DNA from: Ureibacillus yapensis
GTDB lineage: Bacteria; Bacillota; Bacilli; Bacillales_A; Planococcaceae
Length of the DNA: 58,103 nucleotides
Assembly: GCF_003515775.1 (NCBI RefSeq)
Contig: NZ_QWEI01000015.1
Span: forward strand, 1-58,103
Direction of reading: 5' to 3'
Shown here: positions 20,692-30,249 of the stretch, piece by piece
Numbering within the stretch: position 1 is the first letter of the stretch
How the letters are laid out: every line of letters starts with the position of its first letter
Notes under the pieces: model-generated
Told to the model about the DNA's origin: nothing
The model's input: only the letters and a program-made list of their open reading frames with translations
The model's database searches: none
Position numbers and translations under genes: made by a program

Positions 20692-22299
20692 TTATTTCTT
20701 CTTTTTATTTAATAATAGCTGATATGCAGCCATTCTTCGCCCAAAAGGCAATAAGAACCATTCTTTTTCTGCCAGCATTCGTGATTTTGCAACAATCGTT
20801 AAAAAGACAAATGCACCTGCCGCTATTAAACATCCTCCAATGATGACTGCACCGGTTCGCCCAGAAAGAAGATTTGCGGAAAATTTCATGAGATTTTCCA
20901 GAACAACAACCGCTATAATCATGCTTCCGCTGGCAATAATTAATTTTATGTAGAATTCCCGACTTGCGAGCTTTACCGTTAATAACTTTTTTAAATAGAC
21001 AATCAACAATCCGGCACAGATGAATAGTCCCAAATTGCTTGCAATCGATGCGCCCAATACATTTATTTTTGAAATCAATAAGTGATTGCCTAGTGCTTTT
21101 AATATAATTGCTCCTAATAGGATGAATGCCGGTATTTTTAATCTATTCATCCCTTGCAGCATGGCGGTAAACGTTAAGATAATTGATAGCGGGATAATCT
21201 GCAATACATAAACCATTAATACCTCTGATAATGCATTTGTTTCAAACAACATGGTATTCACATATGGCATAACAATGACCAACCCTACGGAAGCAGCTAC
21301 ACCCAATATTAGAGAAACGCGGTAAGTCAATTGAATAAATGGTGTTGCTCCACGGCCATTTTGTTTTTTTGACTGGTAGGCAACCAAAGGGACTATTGCG
21401 AGGGAAAGCGAAGAAGCAATCACGACCCCAAGCTGGACAAGAGGCTGCCCTCGATCATAAATGCCCTTCATTTCCATTGCTTCAATCTTGCCAAGCCCGT
21501 TATCCAGCAGAATGGAATATACCGTAAAAGAATCAATCAACTGAAAACAGAGCAACAACAAACTACTCATGCTAACACTGAGACTTAAAATCGTAACTTC
21601 CTTTAGAATCGGCCACTTTCGTTCTTTTTTGGCTGCCTTCTTTGGAAGAATATTTGATTTTCTCATGTAATAAAGCAATAAAATAACTCCTGCGATTTCA
21701 CCGACCACTGTACCAAAAATGGCTGCATTTCCCGCTGCATAGAGTGATTTGTTGGTCTCCATGATGACAACGGAGCCGATTAAAATGACTGCTACTCGAA
21801 TCGACTGTTCAAATATTTGCGCATAAGCAACTGGTTTCATTTCCGCTTTCGCCTGAAAGCTCCCTTTCAGCAATGCCAAAATGGGCATAAAGAGCGTCAC
21901 AAAGGAACCTGTCCTAAGTAAAGAAGCCAGCTGTTCATCGCCCATCATTTTTGAAAGGAATTCCGCACCGAAAAATAATCCAATAAAAAAGAGTAGAGAA
22001 AGAATCGTTAAATAGTGAAAGACCGTTCGAGAGATTAAACTTTTCCTTTGTTCTATATCTTGGTAAATTTCGGCATCCGCCAGCATTTTGGAGAGAGCGA
22101 CAGCAAATCCCCCCGAAGTCCACACAACAAAGAATGCAATAAAAGGATATACTTGCTGATAAATATAAAAGCCTTGATCTCCTACTAGATTTTGAAAGGG
22201 TACCCGGTAAACCGCGCTTAACACTTTAACGATCAAAGCAGCTATTGTTAAAAGCAGGGCCCCCTTCATATACCCTTTCATCCCAAAATTGTTTCCCAT
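20692..22299 (-). CDS. yabM: polysaccharide/lipid flippase of the MATE/MVF (SpoVB) family, YabM
   Basis: 535-residue membrane protein with about 14 hydrophobic segments; starts MKGALLLTIAALIVKVLSAVYRVP, typical of the SpoVB/YabM/YtgP group of MurJ-like flippases. Probably moves an isoprenoid-linked wall or exopolysaccharide precursor. Immediate upstream sequence is a repeat block, so its promoter must lie within or beyond it. Confidence 0.9.
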   Translation of the reverse strand: MGNNFGMKGYMKGALLLTIAALIVKVLSAVYRVPFQNLVGDQGFYIYQQVYPFIAFFVVWTSGGFAVALSKMLADAEIYQDIEQRKSLISRTVFHYLTILSLLFFIGLFFGAEFLSKMMGDEQLASLLRTGSFVTLFMPILALLKGSFQAKAEMKPVAYAQIFEQSIRVAVILIGSVVIMETNKSLYAAGNAAIFGTVVGEIAGVILLLYYMRKSNILPKKAAKKERKWPILKEVTILSLSVSMSSLLLLCFQLIDSFTVYSILLDNGLGKIEAMEMKGIYDRGQPLVQLGVVIASSLSLAIVPLVAYQSKKQNGRGATPFIQLTYRVSLILGVAASVGLVIVMPYVNTMLFETNALSEVLMVYVLQIIPLSIILTFTAMLQGMNRLKIPAFILLGAIILKALGNHLLISKINVLGASIASNLGLFICAGLLIVYLKKLLTVKLASREFYIKLIIASGSMIIAVVVLENLMKFSANLLSGRTGAVIIGGCLIAAGAFVFLTIVAKSRMLAEKEWFLLPFGRRMAAYQLLLNKKKK

Positions 22300-22346
22300 T
22301 TTATTCTAATCCCCCATTATATAGCCACTATTATATCATGCATGAT

Positions 22347-22467
22347 AAGAAAAGCGGAGGCGGCTTGTTCAGCTCCGACACAACTGGAAGAACCGACAAA
22401 AGGACGCTCTTTGTCCTTGCGGGCGGTTCTGAAGTTGTCGAGGAGCTAGCCGCCGCAGCTAGACATA
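22347..22467 (+). repeat. long palindromic repeat, copy A
   Basis: About 120 bp from AAGAAAAGCGGAG to GCAGCTAGACA. Internal arms: GGCGGC (22359-22364)/GCCGCC (22449-22454), AGCTCC/GGAGCT, CGACA(A)C/GTTGTCG, and a core AGAACCG/CGGTTCT enclosing AAAGGACG/TTTGTCCTT. It reads as one long imperfect hairpin with constant single-stranded ends. Confidence 0.85.
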
Positions 22468-22628
22468 AAGAAAAGCGGAGAACGCCCTCTAGCTCCGAAA
22501 AGTGCTGGCCGACAACAACGCCACATCCTATGGCATTGTCGGCACTTGCACATCCATGTGCGGCGGAAGAACCGACAAAAGGACGCTCTTTGTCCTTGCG
22601 GGCGGTTCTTCCGCCGCAGCTAGACATA
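22468..22628 (+). repeat. long palindromic repeat, copy B (composite)
   Basis: Same 5' end AAGAAAAGCGGAG and 3' end GCAGCTAGACATA. Two hairpin modules: AAGTGC/CACTT with CCGACAA/TTGTCGG, and GGCGGAAGAACCG/CGGTTCTTCCGCC around a core identical to that of copy A. The shared core shows module exchange between copies. Confidence 0.8.
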
Positions 22629-22630
22629 AT

Positions 22631-22747
22631 GAAAAGCGGAGAACGCCCGTTTAGCCTCGATAACCGTTGGAGGGACCTGACGAGTGTGCTCAACACACGT
22701 GGGAAGGTACCGAAACGGTCGAGAGGCTGGCGTTCGCAGCTAGACAT
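22631..22747 (+). repeat. long palindromic repeat, copy C
   Basis: GAAAAGCGGAG start, GCAGCTAGACAT end. Arms differ in sequence from copy A but pair: GAACGCC (22641-22647)/GGCGTTC (22729-22735), AGCCTCGA/TCGAGAGGCT, CCGTT/AACGG, GTGTG/CACAC. The different but complementary arms are covariation. Confidence 0.8.
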
Positions 22748-22780
22748 AAGAAAAGCGGAGGAGCCGGCATTTTCAGCGAG
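22748..22780 (+). repeat. long palindromic repeat, truncated copy D
   Basis: Starts AAGAAAAGCGGAGGAGCCGG like the full copies but loses similarity after about 33 bp, running into the spoVT terminator. Confidence 0.6.
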
Positions 22781-22789
22781 ACACCAAAA

Positions 22790-22814
22790 AACGCCTCCTT
22801 CCTGAAGAGACGTT
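22790..22814 (-). terminator. intrinsic terminator after spoVT
   Basis: AACGCCTCCTTC and GAAGAGACGTT pair (with wobble), and GTTTTTT follows on the minus strand. It directly adjoins the repeat block. Confidence 0.6.
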
Positions 22815-22826
22815 TTTCACTTGCTT

Positions 22827-23363
22827 TTAGTTTTCCATTTGTTTTGCTAGAAAATTTGCCGCTGTTTCAGCTGCTTTTTGTTCTACGTCGCTGATAAAGT
22901 GAACTTTCGAAAGCAGATATACTGCACCTATCGCATCACCGTTCGTAATAATCGGAGCAACACAATATGACTTTACTTGTTCGAATTGACCAGGAACAAG
23001 TTCAATAGTTGTTTCATTTTTTTCCATAATAACCGAACGCTGCTTCATAAATTCTTCGGCAAACGTTGATAAACGACGATTGGAATAGTCTTTTTTGGAC
23101 AAACCAGACACAGCAACCATTTCATCACGATCGCTAATTAACGCTGGCGTTCCAATTGTCTCATATAAGGAGTCGACATATTCTTTTGCAAATTCGCCTA
23201 AATCATTTATCGGTGAATATTTTTTTAAGATAACTTCGCCTTCACGGTCTGTATAAATCTCTAAAGGATCTCCTTCACGAATGCGCATCGTTCTTCGAAT
23301 TTCCTTGGGAATTACAACACGACCTAGATCATCAATTCTACGGACAATTCCTGTTGCTTTCAT
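22827..23363 (-). CDS. spoVT: stage V sporulation protein T, AbrB-type regulator
   Basis: Forespore transcription regulator tuning sigma-G genes. 178 residues: N-terminal AbrB swapped-hairpin domain (MKATGIVRRIDDLGRVVIPK...) and a C-terminal GAF-like domain. Length equals B. subtilis SpoVT. Sits between mfd and yabM as in B. subtilis. Confidence 0.95.
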   Translation of the reverse strand: MKATGIVRRIDDLGRVVIPKEIRRTMRIREGDPLEIYTDREGEVILKKYSPINDLGEFAKEYVDSLYETIGTPALISDRDEMVAVSGLSKKDYSNRRLSTFAEEFMKQRSVIMEKNETTIELVPGQFEQVKSYCVAPIITNGDAIGAVYLLSKVHFISDVEQKAAETAANFLAKQMEN

Positions 23364-23405
23364 CTAGCTGCCTCTCTTTCAGAATCAATTTTTCATGTAC
23401 AGTGA

Positions 23406-23435
23406 TAGTATGGTTTACAATTCGGCAATGTATGC
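23406..23435 (-). promoter_or_regulatory. sigma-G type promoter of spoVT
   Basis: Minus strand GCATA (23431-23435), 18-bp spacer, CATACTA (23406-23412), matching the sigma-G form GMATR-N18-CATHMTA fully. B. subtilis spoVT is sigma-G dependent. Confidence 0.75.
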
Positions 23436-23484
23436 AAAAAATGTATAAACAACATAAAAAGCGCAGAACGTCCGTAAAATCAAC

Positions 23485-26400
23485 TTATTCTTTTTTGGCA
23501 TTCTTAATAATTTCGACCGTTTTCTCCAGCACTTCAAAAGGAGGGATCTTGCCGCATTTTTTCTGATCCACGGTAACGATTAATTTTCCTTCATCCATTC
23601 CAAACCCAACGGCCCGTTCGAACTTCATGGACTCCGAAACAATGACGCTGCCATCGACTTTCGCCGTACCTTCCTCGGATAAATAAATGGAGATGACGCT
23701 TTGTTTTTCTTTAATCGCTGTTATTCCGGCTTCAAGCGCCCATACTTTCATGCGGGCAATGCGCAGCAGCTTCTCCGTTTCCACCGGCACATCACCGAAT
23801 CGGTCAACTAATTCATCCCAGATTTCATCAAAGTCTTCAATACGCTCCATGGCTTTAATGCGTTTGTACATCTGGATTTTTTGATAGCTATCAGGAATAT
23901 AAGAATCGGGAATATACGCATCAATCTGCAAGATGATTTCCACGTCGCGCTCTTCTTCCCTTACTTCCCCTGTACGGCGTTCTTCAATGGCTTCTTCAAG
24001 CATTTGCGAATATAAATCGAAGCCGACAGAGTCGATAAATCCATGCTGCTGGGCTCCTAAAAGGTTGCCGGCACCACGAATGGACAAATCACGCATGGCA
24101 ATTTTGAATCCTGAACCCAACTCCGTAAATTCTTTGATCGTTTGCAGCCTTTGTTCCGCCACATCCGTCAGCACTTTATCGCGCTGATACATGAAATAGG
24201 CATAAGCAACACGATTGGAACGCCCTACCCGTCCACGAAGTTGATAAAGCTGCGATAATCCCATTCGATCGGCATCATGAACAATTAACGTATTAACGTT
24301 TGGAATGTCCACACCTGTTTCGATAATGGTTGTTGTCACAAGAACATCGTATTCGCCGTCCAGGAAATTCAGGATAATTGATTCCAATTGGGATTCGGTC
24401 ATTTTCCCATGGGCAAAGCCGACGCGTGCGTCCGGTACAAGCATTTGGATTTCTTCTACTTTTCTTTCCATATCTTCTACACGGTTATATAAGTAAAACG
24501 TCTGTCCTCCGCGCGCCATTTCTCTTTCGATGGCCTCGCGTACAAGCGCTCCGTTGTATTCCATGACATATGTTTGCACAGGGAAACGATTTTGTGGTGG
24601 TGTTTCAATAACCGATAAATCCCTTACTCCCACCATGGACATGTGCAATGTACGAGGAATCGGCGTTGCCGTTAATGTCAGCACATCCACATTTGTCTTT
24701 AATTGTTTGATTTTTTCCTTATGGGTAACGCCAAACCGTTGTTCTTCATCCACAATCAACAAGCCCAAATCGCGGAAAACAAGATCTTTTGATAAGATTC
24801 GATGCGTTCCAATAACAAGATCAACCGTTCCATCTTTTAGACCTTTAATGGTTTCAGACTGCTGTTTCTTTGTACGGAAACGGCTTAACAATCCAACATT
24901 AATCGCATAATCTTCAAAACGTTCCTGGAATGTTTCAAAATGCTGTTGAGCCAAAATGGTAGTCGGCACTAAAAAGGCAACCTGTTTACCATCCATGATC
25001 GCCTTAAAGGCAGCACGAATGGCCACTTCCGTTTTTCCGTAACCCACATCCCCACAGACAAGGCGATCCATCGGGCGCTCCCTTTCCATATCTCGTTTCA
25101 CTTCAAGAATGGAGCGTAATTGGTCTTCTGTTTCTTCATAAGGGAAGGCATTTTCAAAAGAACGCTGTTCATCCGTATCCGGAGAGAAGGCATATCCTTT
25201 CTCTGCCTCACGTTTCGCATAAAGCTTGATGAGATCATCAGCAATGTCTTGTACAGCAGAAGATACCTTCGCTTTTGCCTTTTTCCATTCCGCGCCGCCA
25301 AGTTTATGAAGTTTTGGCTCTTTTCCTTCAGAAGCCACATATTTTTGGATTAAATCGATTTGATCCACCGGAACATATAATTTATCATCTGCCCGATACC
25401 TGATGTGAAGATAATCTTTATGCGTACCGTTCACTTCCAGCGTTTCGATGCCTATATATTTCCCAATACCATGATGCGTATGTACGACATAGTCACCTGG
25501 CTTGATTTCCGTATAGCTTTTAATACGCTCCGCATTGGACATTTTTTGCGATCGGCGGTTTTTCCGCTTTGCCTGCTGTTTAAATAATTCATCATCCGTT
25601 ACAACGGCAATTTTCTGAAGAGGCAATTCAAATCCTGCATTCAGGACACCATCCACAATATAAATACCTGCTTCAGCAGGCGTTCCTAGCAAACTATGAA
25701 TACCATATTCCTCTAGCATACTTTGTACTTTATGCACCCGGTCATTTCCATCTGCAACAAAAAGAACCGTAAACTTATCTTGGATCCATCGCTCTACCTC
25801 GTTTTGCAGAAGAGCAATTTGCCCGTGGAACTGCTGCATCGGCTTGCAGGAAATATTGGTCGTCTTTTTAAAGCGTATGCCTGAAAACGTTCGTGCAAAA
25901 AGAGCAAAATAAAGTTTCTGCTGCTTAAGCATGGCGTTTATTTCCTTAAAGGAGAATGATGGCTTCACGTCATGGACCATTTTCCCTTCTTCGATTAACG
26001 AAATAAACCAGTCTTCTTCTTCGCGTTCCCACGCATCCATCACTTCCTGAATGCGTCCCAATTCATCGAATAAAACGATGCCATTGTCATCAAAATAGTC
26101 GCCTAAATAAGATGAATCTTCATATAGCAGTGACCCATATTTGGTTACATGGTCCGGAATATTCCCTTGCTTCAGCATTTCAATGTCGGACTGGATATTT
26201 TGATAAAGAAGCTCTTGAACTTCTTGCTTCTTGATTTTTTTCAGGCTTTTCCCTAGAGCACTTTCAAGCCGTTCTGCCAATGCCGCTCTTTGCTCGGTAG
26301 TCAACAGCACTTCGGCAGCCGGCAGGATTTCAACCGAATCCAGTTTTTCGATCGAACGCTGGTCATCGGCTGAAAATGTACGGATTGAATCAATTTCCGT

Positions 26401-26997
26401 ATCAAAAAGCTCAATACGAATAGGTGACTCTGCATAAGGCGGGTAAATATCCAATATCCCCCCACGTAATGCAAACTCACCTGGCGTTGTCACCATTTGG
26501 CCCCTTGTATAGCCCATCGCGACTAATTGAAGCAGCCAATTTTCAATATCAATATCTTTCCCTATTGCAGCTTCCAAAAAGTTATTTTCCCACTGCTTGG
26601 GAGGAGTCATGATTTTGCGCATACCTGCAATCGGGATGACATAAATTGCTTTTTCTTTTTTCACAAGATGTGCCAAAGCGGCAATACGCGCTGCTTTTAA
26701 CTCAGGTGAAGCAGTTGTTATCTCTGCCGCTATAAACTCATCAGCAGGATAATAATGAACCATCTCCTCGCCTACAAGCGATGCCAAATCATCGACCAAT
26801 TTTTGTGCCTGCAATAAATTCGGAGATAAAATATAAAGCGGTTTCTTTAGTTCCTCAAAGATGGATTGAATAAATACAGGCCTTGCACTTCCGGTTAAAC
26901 CCGTAATCAGTTGTGAATCATAATTTTTTTCACCAATTTGTTCAATGAATGTATTTATATGTTTATCTTGAGAGAATAGTTGATGAAAAACGTTCAT
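23485..26997 (-). CDS. mfd: transcription-repair coupling factor
   Basis: ATP-driven translocase that removes stalled RNA polymerase and recruits UvrA. 1170 residues, family length: N-terminal UvrB-like module, CarD-like polymerase-interaction domain (EIKPGDYVVHTHHGIGKY, about 500), translocase motifs CGDVGYGKTEVAIRAAF (Walker A), VDEEQRFGV (Walker B), and the TRG motif and C-terminal D7 domain. AAAGGGGG before the ATG. Confidence 0.97.
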   Translation of the reverse strand: MNVFHQLFSQDKHINTFIEQIGEKNYDSQLITGLTGSARPVFIQSIFEELKKPLYILSPNLLQAQKLVDDLASLVGEEMVHYYPADEFIAAEITTASPELKAARIAALAHLVKKEKAIYVIPIAGMRKIMTPPKQWENNFLEAAIGKDIDIENWLLQLVAMGYTRGQMVTTPGEFALRGGILDIYPPYAESPIRIELFDTEIDSIRTFSADDQRSIEKLDSVEILPAAEVLLTTEQRAALAERLESALGKSLKKIKKQEVQELLYQNIQSDIEMLKQGNIPDHVTKYGSLLYEDSSYLGDYFDDNGIVLFDELGRIQEVMDAWEREEEDWFISLIEEGKMVHDVKPSFSFKEINAMLKQQKLYFALFARTFSGIRFKKTTNISCKPMQQFHGQIALLQNEVERWIQDKFTVLFVADGNDRVHKVQSMLEEYGIHSLLGTPAEAGIYIVDGVLNAGFELPLQKIAVVTDDELFKQQAKRKNRRSQKMSNAERIKSYTEIKPGDYVVHTHHGIGKYIGIETLEVNGTHKDYLHIRYRADDKLYVPVDQIDLIQKYVASEGKEPKLHKLGGAEWKKAKAKVSSAVQDIADDLIKLYAKREAEKGYAFSPDTDEQRSFENAFPYEETEDQLRSILEVKRDMERERPMDRLVCGDVGYGKTEVAIRAAFKAIMDGKQVAFLVPTTILAQQHFETFQERFEDYAINVGLLSRFRTKKQQSETIKGLKDGTVDLVIGTHRILSKDLVFRDLGLLIVDEEQRFGVTHKEKIKQLKTNVDVLTLTATPIPRTLHMSMVGVRDLSVIETPPQNRFPVQTYVMEYNGALVREAIEREMARGGQTFYLYNRVEDMERKVEEIQMLVPDARVGFAHGKMTESQLESIILNFLDGEYDVLVTTTIIETGVDIPNVNTLIVHDADRMGLSQLYQLRGRVGRSNRVAYAYFMYQRDKVLTDVAEQRLQTIKEFTELGSGFKIAMRDLSIRGAGNLLGAQQHGFIDSVGFDLYSQMLEEAIEERRTGEVREEERDVEIILQIDAYIPDSYIPDSYQKIQMYKRIKAMERIEDFDEIWDELVDRFGDVPVETEKLLRIARMKVWALEAGITAIKEKQSVISIYLSEEGTAKVDGSVIVSESMKFERAVGFGMDEGKLIVTVDQKKCGKIPPFEVLEKTVEIIKNAKKE

Positions 26998-27096
26998 TCT
27001 TAGATCCCCCTTTCAGAGTCTTTATATGTAATGATTTTAAGAAAGTCCCAAGCTGCTTAGCCAGATAGATTATTGGAAATGACAAAAGCGGAAAAA

Positions 27097-27123
27097 GCGG
27101 GTGGCATTTTTGTAGCCGCCCAC
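27097..27123 (-). terminator. hairpin terminator between fin and mfd
   Basis: GCGGGTGGC pairs with GCCGCCCAC (two G-U pairs) around a 9-nt A/T-rich loop; TTTTTCC follows on the minus strand. Confidence 0.65.
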
Positions 27124-27194
27124 TTTTTCGCCTATTTCGCAACTGGCTTTGCTTTCTATGCATTTCATGAACATGGCATGATGACTTCCATTCT

Positions 27195-27422
27195 TTATTG
27201 AAGCCATTTTTTCAGTGCATAATAGTCGGGGAACTGTCTTAATGAGTCTTCACAATGTTCACAAATCGAATGCACTGTTGTATCACCTTGCTCATTTTTT
27301 TCAATATAATCGTCAATTTCCCCTACTTCGAATAAATGCAACTTACGAATCGTATCATCCCCATCAAAGGGCAATGTTCCCATTTCTGTTTCACAATGAC
27401 GACAACGATAACGAACAGGCAT
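27195..27422 (-). CDS. fin: anti-sigma-F factor Fin (YabK)
   Basis: 75 residues with two CxxC zinc knuckles, CRHC and CEHC. In B. subtilis Fin inhibits sigma-F RNA polymerase to help the switch to sigma-G. Start ATG (MPVRYRCRHC) has AAAGGAGG at 8 nt; ten further codons upstream are open without a ribosome site. Between pth and mfd as in B. subtilis. Confidence 0.9.
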   Translation of the reverse strand: MPVRYRCRHCETEMGTLPFDGDDTIRKLHLFEVGEIDDYIEKNEQGDTTVHSICEHCEDSLRQFPDYYALKKWLQ

Positions 27423-27481
27423 TAGATCGTCCTCCTTTAAGTATGTAAACAAGCTTCTTGTTACTACTCAAAGTATTGACC

Positions 27482-27513
27482 TATTTTTGCCTAATTATGC
27501 ATCAATGATATAG
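27482..27513 (-). promoter_or_regulatory. candidate sigma-F promoter of fin
   Basis: Minus strand GGCAAAAATA (27482-27491) fits the sigma-F -10 GGNRANANTW at all defined positions. The best -35 is CTATA with a 17-bp spacer, 4 of 5 to GYWTA and slightly too far. B. subtilis fin is a sigma-F/sigma-G gene. Confidence 0.45.
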
Positions 27514-27565
27514 TACGAGGCTGATTTATGATTGTCGCTAACATCTTAAAATCAATCTATGTTTT

Positions 27566-28132
27566 CTACTGAGTGGCATTAAATTCAGACATTACGTCCA
27601 AAAATTTCTTGGATAATGACGCTTCCACAGCAGCAACGGTTTTTCCAATGGCCTGTTCAATCACTGGATCATCTTCTTTTGAAAACTTCGACAAGACATA
27701 GTCGGCTACCTTCATACCTGCAGGCGGACGGCTGATTCCCACTCGGATTCGATTGAATTCTTGTGTTCCCAAATGCTGAATAAGCGATTTAATGCCATTA
27801 TGCCCACCAGCACTTCCCTTTTGGCGCAAACGTAATTTGCCTGTTTCCAAGTCCAGATCATCATATATGACAATAATGTCTTCAATGGCAACATCAAAGT
27901 AGTCCATCAAGGGGCGCACACTTTCTCCCGATAAATTCATATATGTTAAAGGCTTTAGTAAAATGACTTTTCCTTCTGGGCGATGGACACTTGCAAACAT
28001 CCCGTTAAATTTCATCTGAGTTAAAGGAGCATCCCATTTTTCCGCTAATGCATCAATGCATTCAAATCCAATATTATGGCGTGTATGTTCGTATGTTTTT
28101 CCCGGATTTCCCAATCCAATAATTAACTTCAT
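27566..28132 (-). CDS. pth: peptidyl-tRNA hydrolase (SpoVC)
   Basis: Recycles peptidyl-tRNA released from ribosomes. 188 residues, identical in length to the B. subtilis protein; catalytic His in TRHNIGF, and [15 protein letters not shown] and GGHNGIKS family segments. AAGGATGA precedes the ATG. Confidence 0.96.
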   Translation of the reverse strand: MKLIIGLGNPGKTYEHTRHNIGFECIDALAEKWDAPLTQMKFNGMFASVHRPEGKVILLKPLTYMNLSGESVRPLMDYFDVAIEDIIVIYDDLDLETGKLRLRQKGSAGGHNGIKSLIQHLGTQEFNRIRVGISRPPAGMKVADYVLSKFSKEDDPVIEQAIGKTVAAVEASLSKKFLDVMSEFNATQ

Positions 28133-28251
28133 GATTTTTCATCCTTTTTTCACTAATCATAAATATTTTACCATACAGCGTGTTGAAAAAGGAAAAGCTA
28201 GTAACGTCTATGTAGCCTTTTTATTTTTAAGGGATAACAAACCAAAGAAAA

Positions 28252-28276
28252 GAGCCCGGAATTAACTTCCGCGCTC
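28252..28276 (-). terminator. intrinsic terminator after ctc
   Basis: GAGCCCGGAA/TTCCGCGCTC arms with a short loop; TTTTCTTT follows on the minus strand. Confidence 0.8.
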
Positions 28277-28316
28277 CGGATGATTTCTTTCGTGTCCGTA
28301 AAGGATTTGATTATTA

Positions 28317-28946
28317 TTAACTTTGGGATTCAGGCGCTTCCGTTGCCTTCACATCGGCATTATCCGTATCCTCTTGGCCGGCTGTATCATCACTTACAAC
28401 AACTGGCGGCGTGACTGAAGCAAGTATATCATCATCATCACTTGCAATTTGATACGGGATACGGTCCCTTACTTCTGCAACTGACAAGGAGTCGCCAATA
28501 CCCAAGCTAGAAACATCCACTTCGATTGTTTCCGGAATTTCTGTAGGTTTTACTTTAATCTTTAAGTCGCGAACCGGCTGCATTAATACGCCGCCCTCTT
28601 TCACGCCTGCAGATACTCCAACGATTGTAACTGGCACTTCCATTTCCAGTTCTTCTGACATGTCAATCGATAAAAAGTCGACATGTTTTACTGTGCCTTT
28701 AAGGGCATCGCGTTGAACTTCGTTTAATACAGCATTGACCTGCTTGCCATCCAATTGGATTTTAAATACGGCTGTTTGCCCGTGCTGTTGTACCACTTTT
28801 GCTGTTTCTCTATAATCAAGGATGACAGGTGTATTTTCAATATTAAAACCATAAATGACAGCAGGGAGCTTGCCCTCGTTTCGAAGTGTCGTTAAATTTG
28901 AGCGAGCGCCCGCCTGTCTTTTTTCAGCTTCCAAAATAATATCCAT
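28317..28946 (-). CDS. ctc: 50S ribosomal protein L25/general stress protein Ctc
   Basis: Binds 5S rRNA. 209 residues: N-terminal L25 domain (LRNEGKLPAVIYG) and the C-terminal TL5 domain (KVKPTEIPETIEVDVSSLGIGDSL), ending in an acidic tail. AGGAGG precedes the ATG. Between prs and pth as in B. subtilis. Confidence 0.94.
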   Translation of the reverse strand: MDIILEAEKRQAGARSNLTTLRNEGKLPAVIYGFNIENTPVILDYRETAKVVQQHGQTAVFKIQLDGKQVNAVLNEVQRDALKGTVKHVDFLSIDMSEELEMEVPVTIVGVSAGVKEGGVLMQPVRDLKIKVKPTEIPETIEVDVSSLGIGDSLSVAEVRDRIPYQIASDDDDILASVTPPVVVSDDTAGQEDTDNADVKATEAPESQS

Positions 28947-28983
28947 AAAATCTCCTCCTAATTGACTGTTCTTTTCTGTAAGT

Positions 28984-29009
28984 ATTCCTTTTTTTACAGA
29001 ATGCTAAAC
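28984..29009 (-). promoter_or_regulatory. possible sigma-B promoter of ctc
   Basis: Minus strand GTTTAG (29004-29009), 14-bp spacer, AGGAAT (28984-28989), 5 of 6 and 4 of 6 to the sigma-B boxes GTTTAA and GGGTAT. B. subtilis ctc is a classic sigma-B gene; the -10 here is weak. Confidence 0.35.
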
Positions 29010-29080
29010 TTTTCAGTTGAAAAAGGTTGTTCGAATGGAGGTTTATTTGAAACGAAATGGTGATGGAGATAATGAAAAAA

Positions 29081-29108
29081 AGCATATATGTTTCGCGTCA
29101 TATATGCT
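29081..29108 (-). terminator. second terminator downstream of prs
   Basis: Perfect 10-bp arms AGCATATATG/CATATATGCT, loop of 8, then TTTTTTT on the minus strand. It lies about 115 nt beyond the prs terminator with no recognisable gene between. Confidence 0.75.
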
Positions 29109-29223
29109 CTAATTTACTCGCAATATTCGATATAACCCAGAAGATCCAGGTCCAGTCAGGAGCCGAAAAATTGAATCCTGCGATAATGGGAAGGTTTGTA
29201 CGGAAATATGGAAATAAAATGAA

Positions 29224-29250
29224 AAGACAAGGCGGAATCCGCCTTGTCTT
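29224..29250 (-). terminator. intrinsic terminator after prs
   Basis: Perfect palindrome with 13-bp arms AAGACAAGGCGGA/TCCGCCTTGTCTT around one base, followed on the minus strand by TTCATTTTATTT. Confidence 0.85.
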
Positions 29251-29263
29251 TAGTAAACTTCCA

Positions 29264-30223
29264 TTAATCAAATAACGTACTAACTGATCTGTTTTCGTAA
29301 ACACGAGAAATCGCTTCAGCCATTAAGTTGGCTACGGAAAGTTGTTTCACTTTCGGAGATAATTTCTCTTCAGAAAGTTGAATTGTATTTGTTACGACTA
29401 ATTCCTTAATCGCGGAGTTTTCAATTCGTTCAATCGCAGGACCAGATAATACAGGGTGAGAACAGCAAGCGTATACTTCTTTCGCTCCCGCTTCAATCAA
29501 GGCATTGGCACCGATTGTAATCGTACCTGCCGTATCAATAATATCATCAATTAAAATACAAATTTTCCCTTCAACATTCCCGACGATATTCATTACTTCC
29601 GCTACGTTTGGTTTTGGACGACGTTTATCGATAATAGCGATTGGCGCTTTTAAACGTTCTGCCATTTTACGTGCACGTGTCACACCACCGTGGTCTGGAG
29701 ATACAACAACAACATCTTCAGAGTGAAGCTCTTTTGATTTGAAGTATTCAGATAGGATTGGAACCGCTTGTAAATGGTCGATTAGAATATCGAAGAAACC
29801 TTGGATTTGTGGAGCATGCAGGTCCAGTACGATTACTCGGTCAGCACCGGCAGTTTCCAGTAAATTCGCCACTAATTTTGCAGTGATTGGCTCACGGGCT
29901 TTTGCTTTACGGTCTTGACGAGCATATCCATAATACGGCATAACCACGTTAATTGTACGGGCGGAGGCACGTTTTACAGCGTCAATCATGATTAGTAGTT
30001 CCATCAGGTGTTCATTAACAGGGGCGGATGTGGATTGAACAATAAATACGTCACAGCCACGGATGCTTTCTTCAATGCTGATTTGAACTTCTCCATCACT
30101 GAAATGTTTTACAGATGATTTACCAAGCTCTACTCCCATTAAATCAGCAATCTCGTGTGCTAATGGATAATTGGAATTCAAAGAAAAAATTTTTAATTTT
30201 GAGTCTGCGTATTGATACGGCAT
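29264..30223 (-). CDS. prs: ribose-phosphate pyrophosphokinase
   Basis: Makes PRPP from ribose 5-phosphate and ATP. 319 residues with [16 protein letters not shown], the flexible-loop [21 protein letters not shown] and the PRPP loop [16 protein letters not shown] before the ATG; 26 nt after glmU, with which it forms an operon as in B. subtilis. Confidence 0.97.
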   Translation of the reverse strand: MPYQYADSKLKIFSLNSNYPLAHEIADLMGVELGKSSVKHFSDGEVQISIEESIRGCDVFIVQSTSAPVNEHLMELLIMIDAVKRASARTINVVMPYYGYARQDRKAKAREPITAKLVANLLETAGADRVIVLDLHAPQIQGFFDILIDHLQAVPILSEYFKSKELHSEDVVVVSPDHGGVTRARKMAERLKAPIAIIDKRRPKPNVAEVMNIVGNVEGKICILIDDIIDTAGTITIGANALIEAGAKEVYACCSHPVLSGPAIERIENSAIKELVVTNTIQLSEEKLSPKVKQLSVANLMAEAISRVYENRSVSTLFD

Positions 30224-30249
30224 GATGGCCTCCTAATAATTATACAAAT

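Noticed and set aside
22331..22747. Long open frames on both strands through the repeat block (138-186 codons)
   Set aside because: They run through repeated hairpins, show repeat-derived peptides and have no ribosome sites; GC-rich palindromes lack stop codons by chance.
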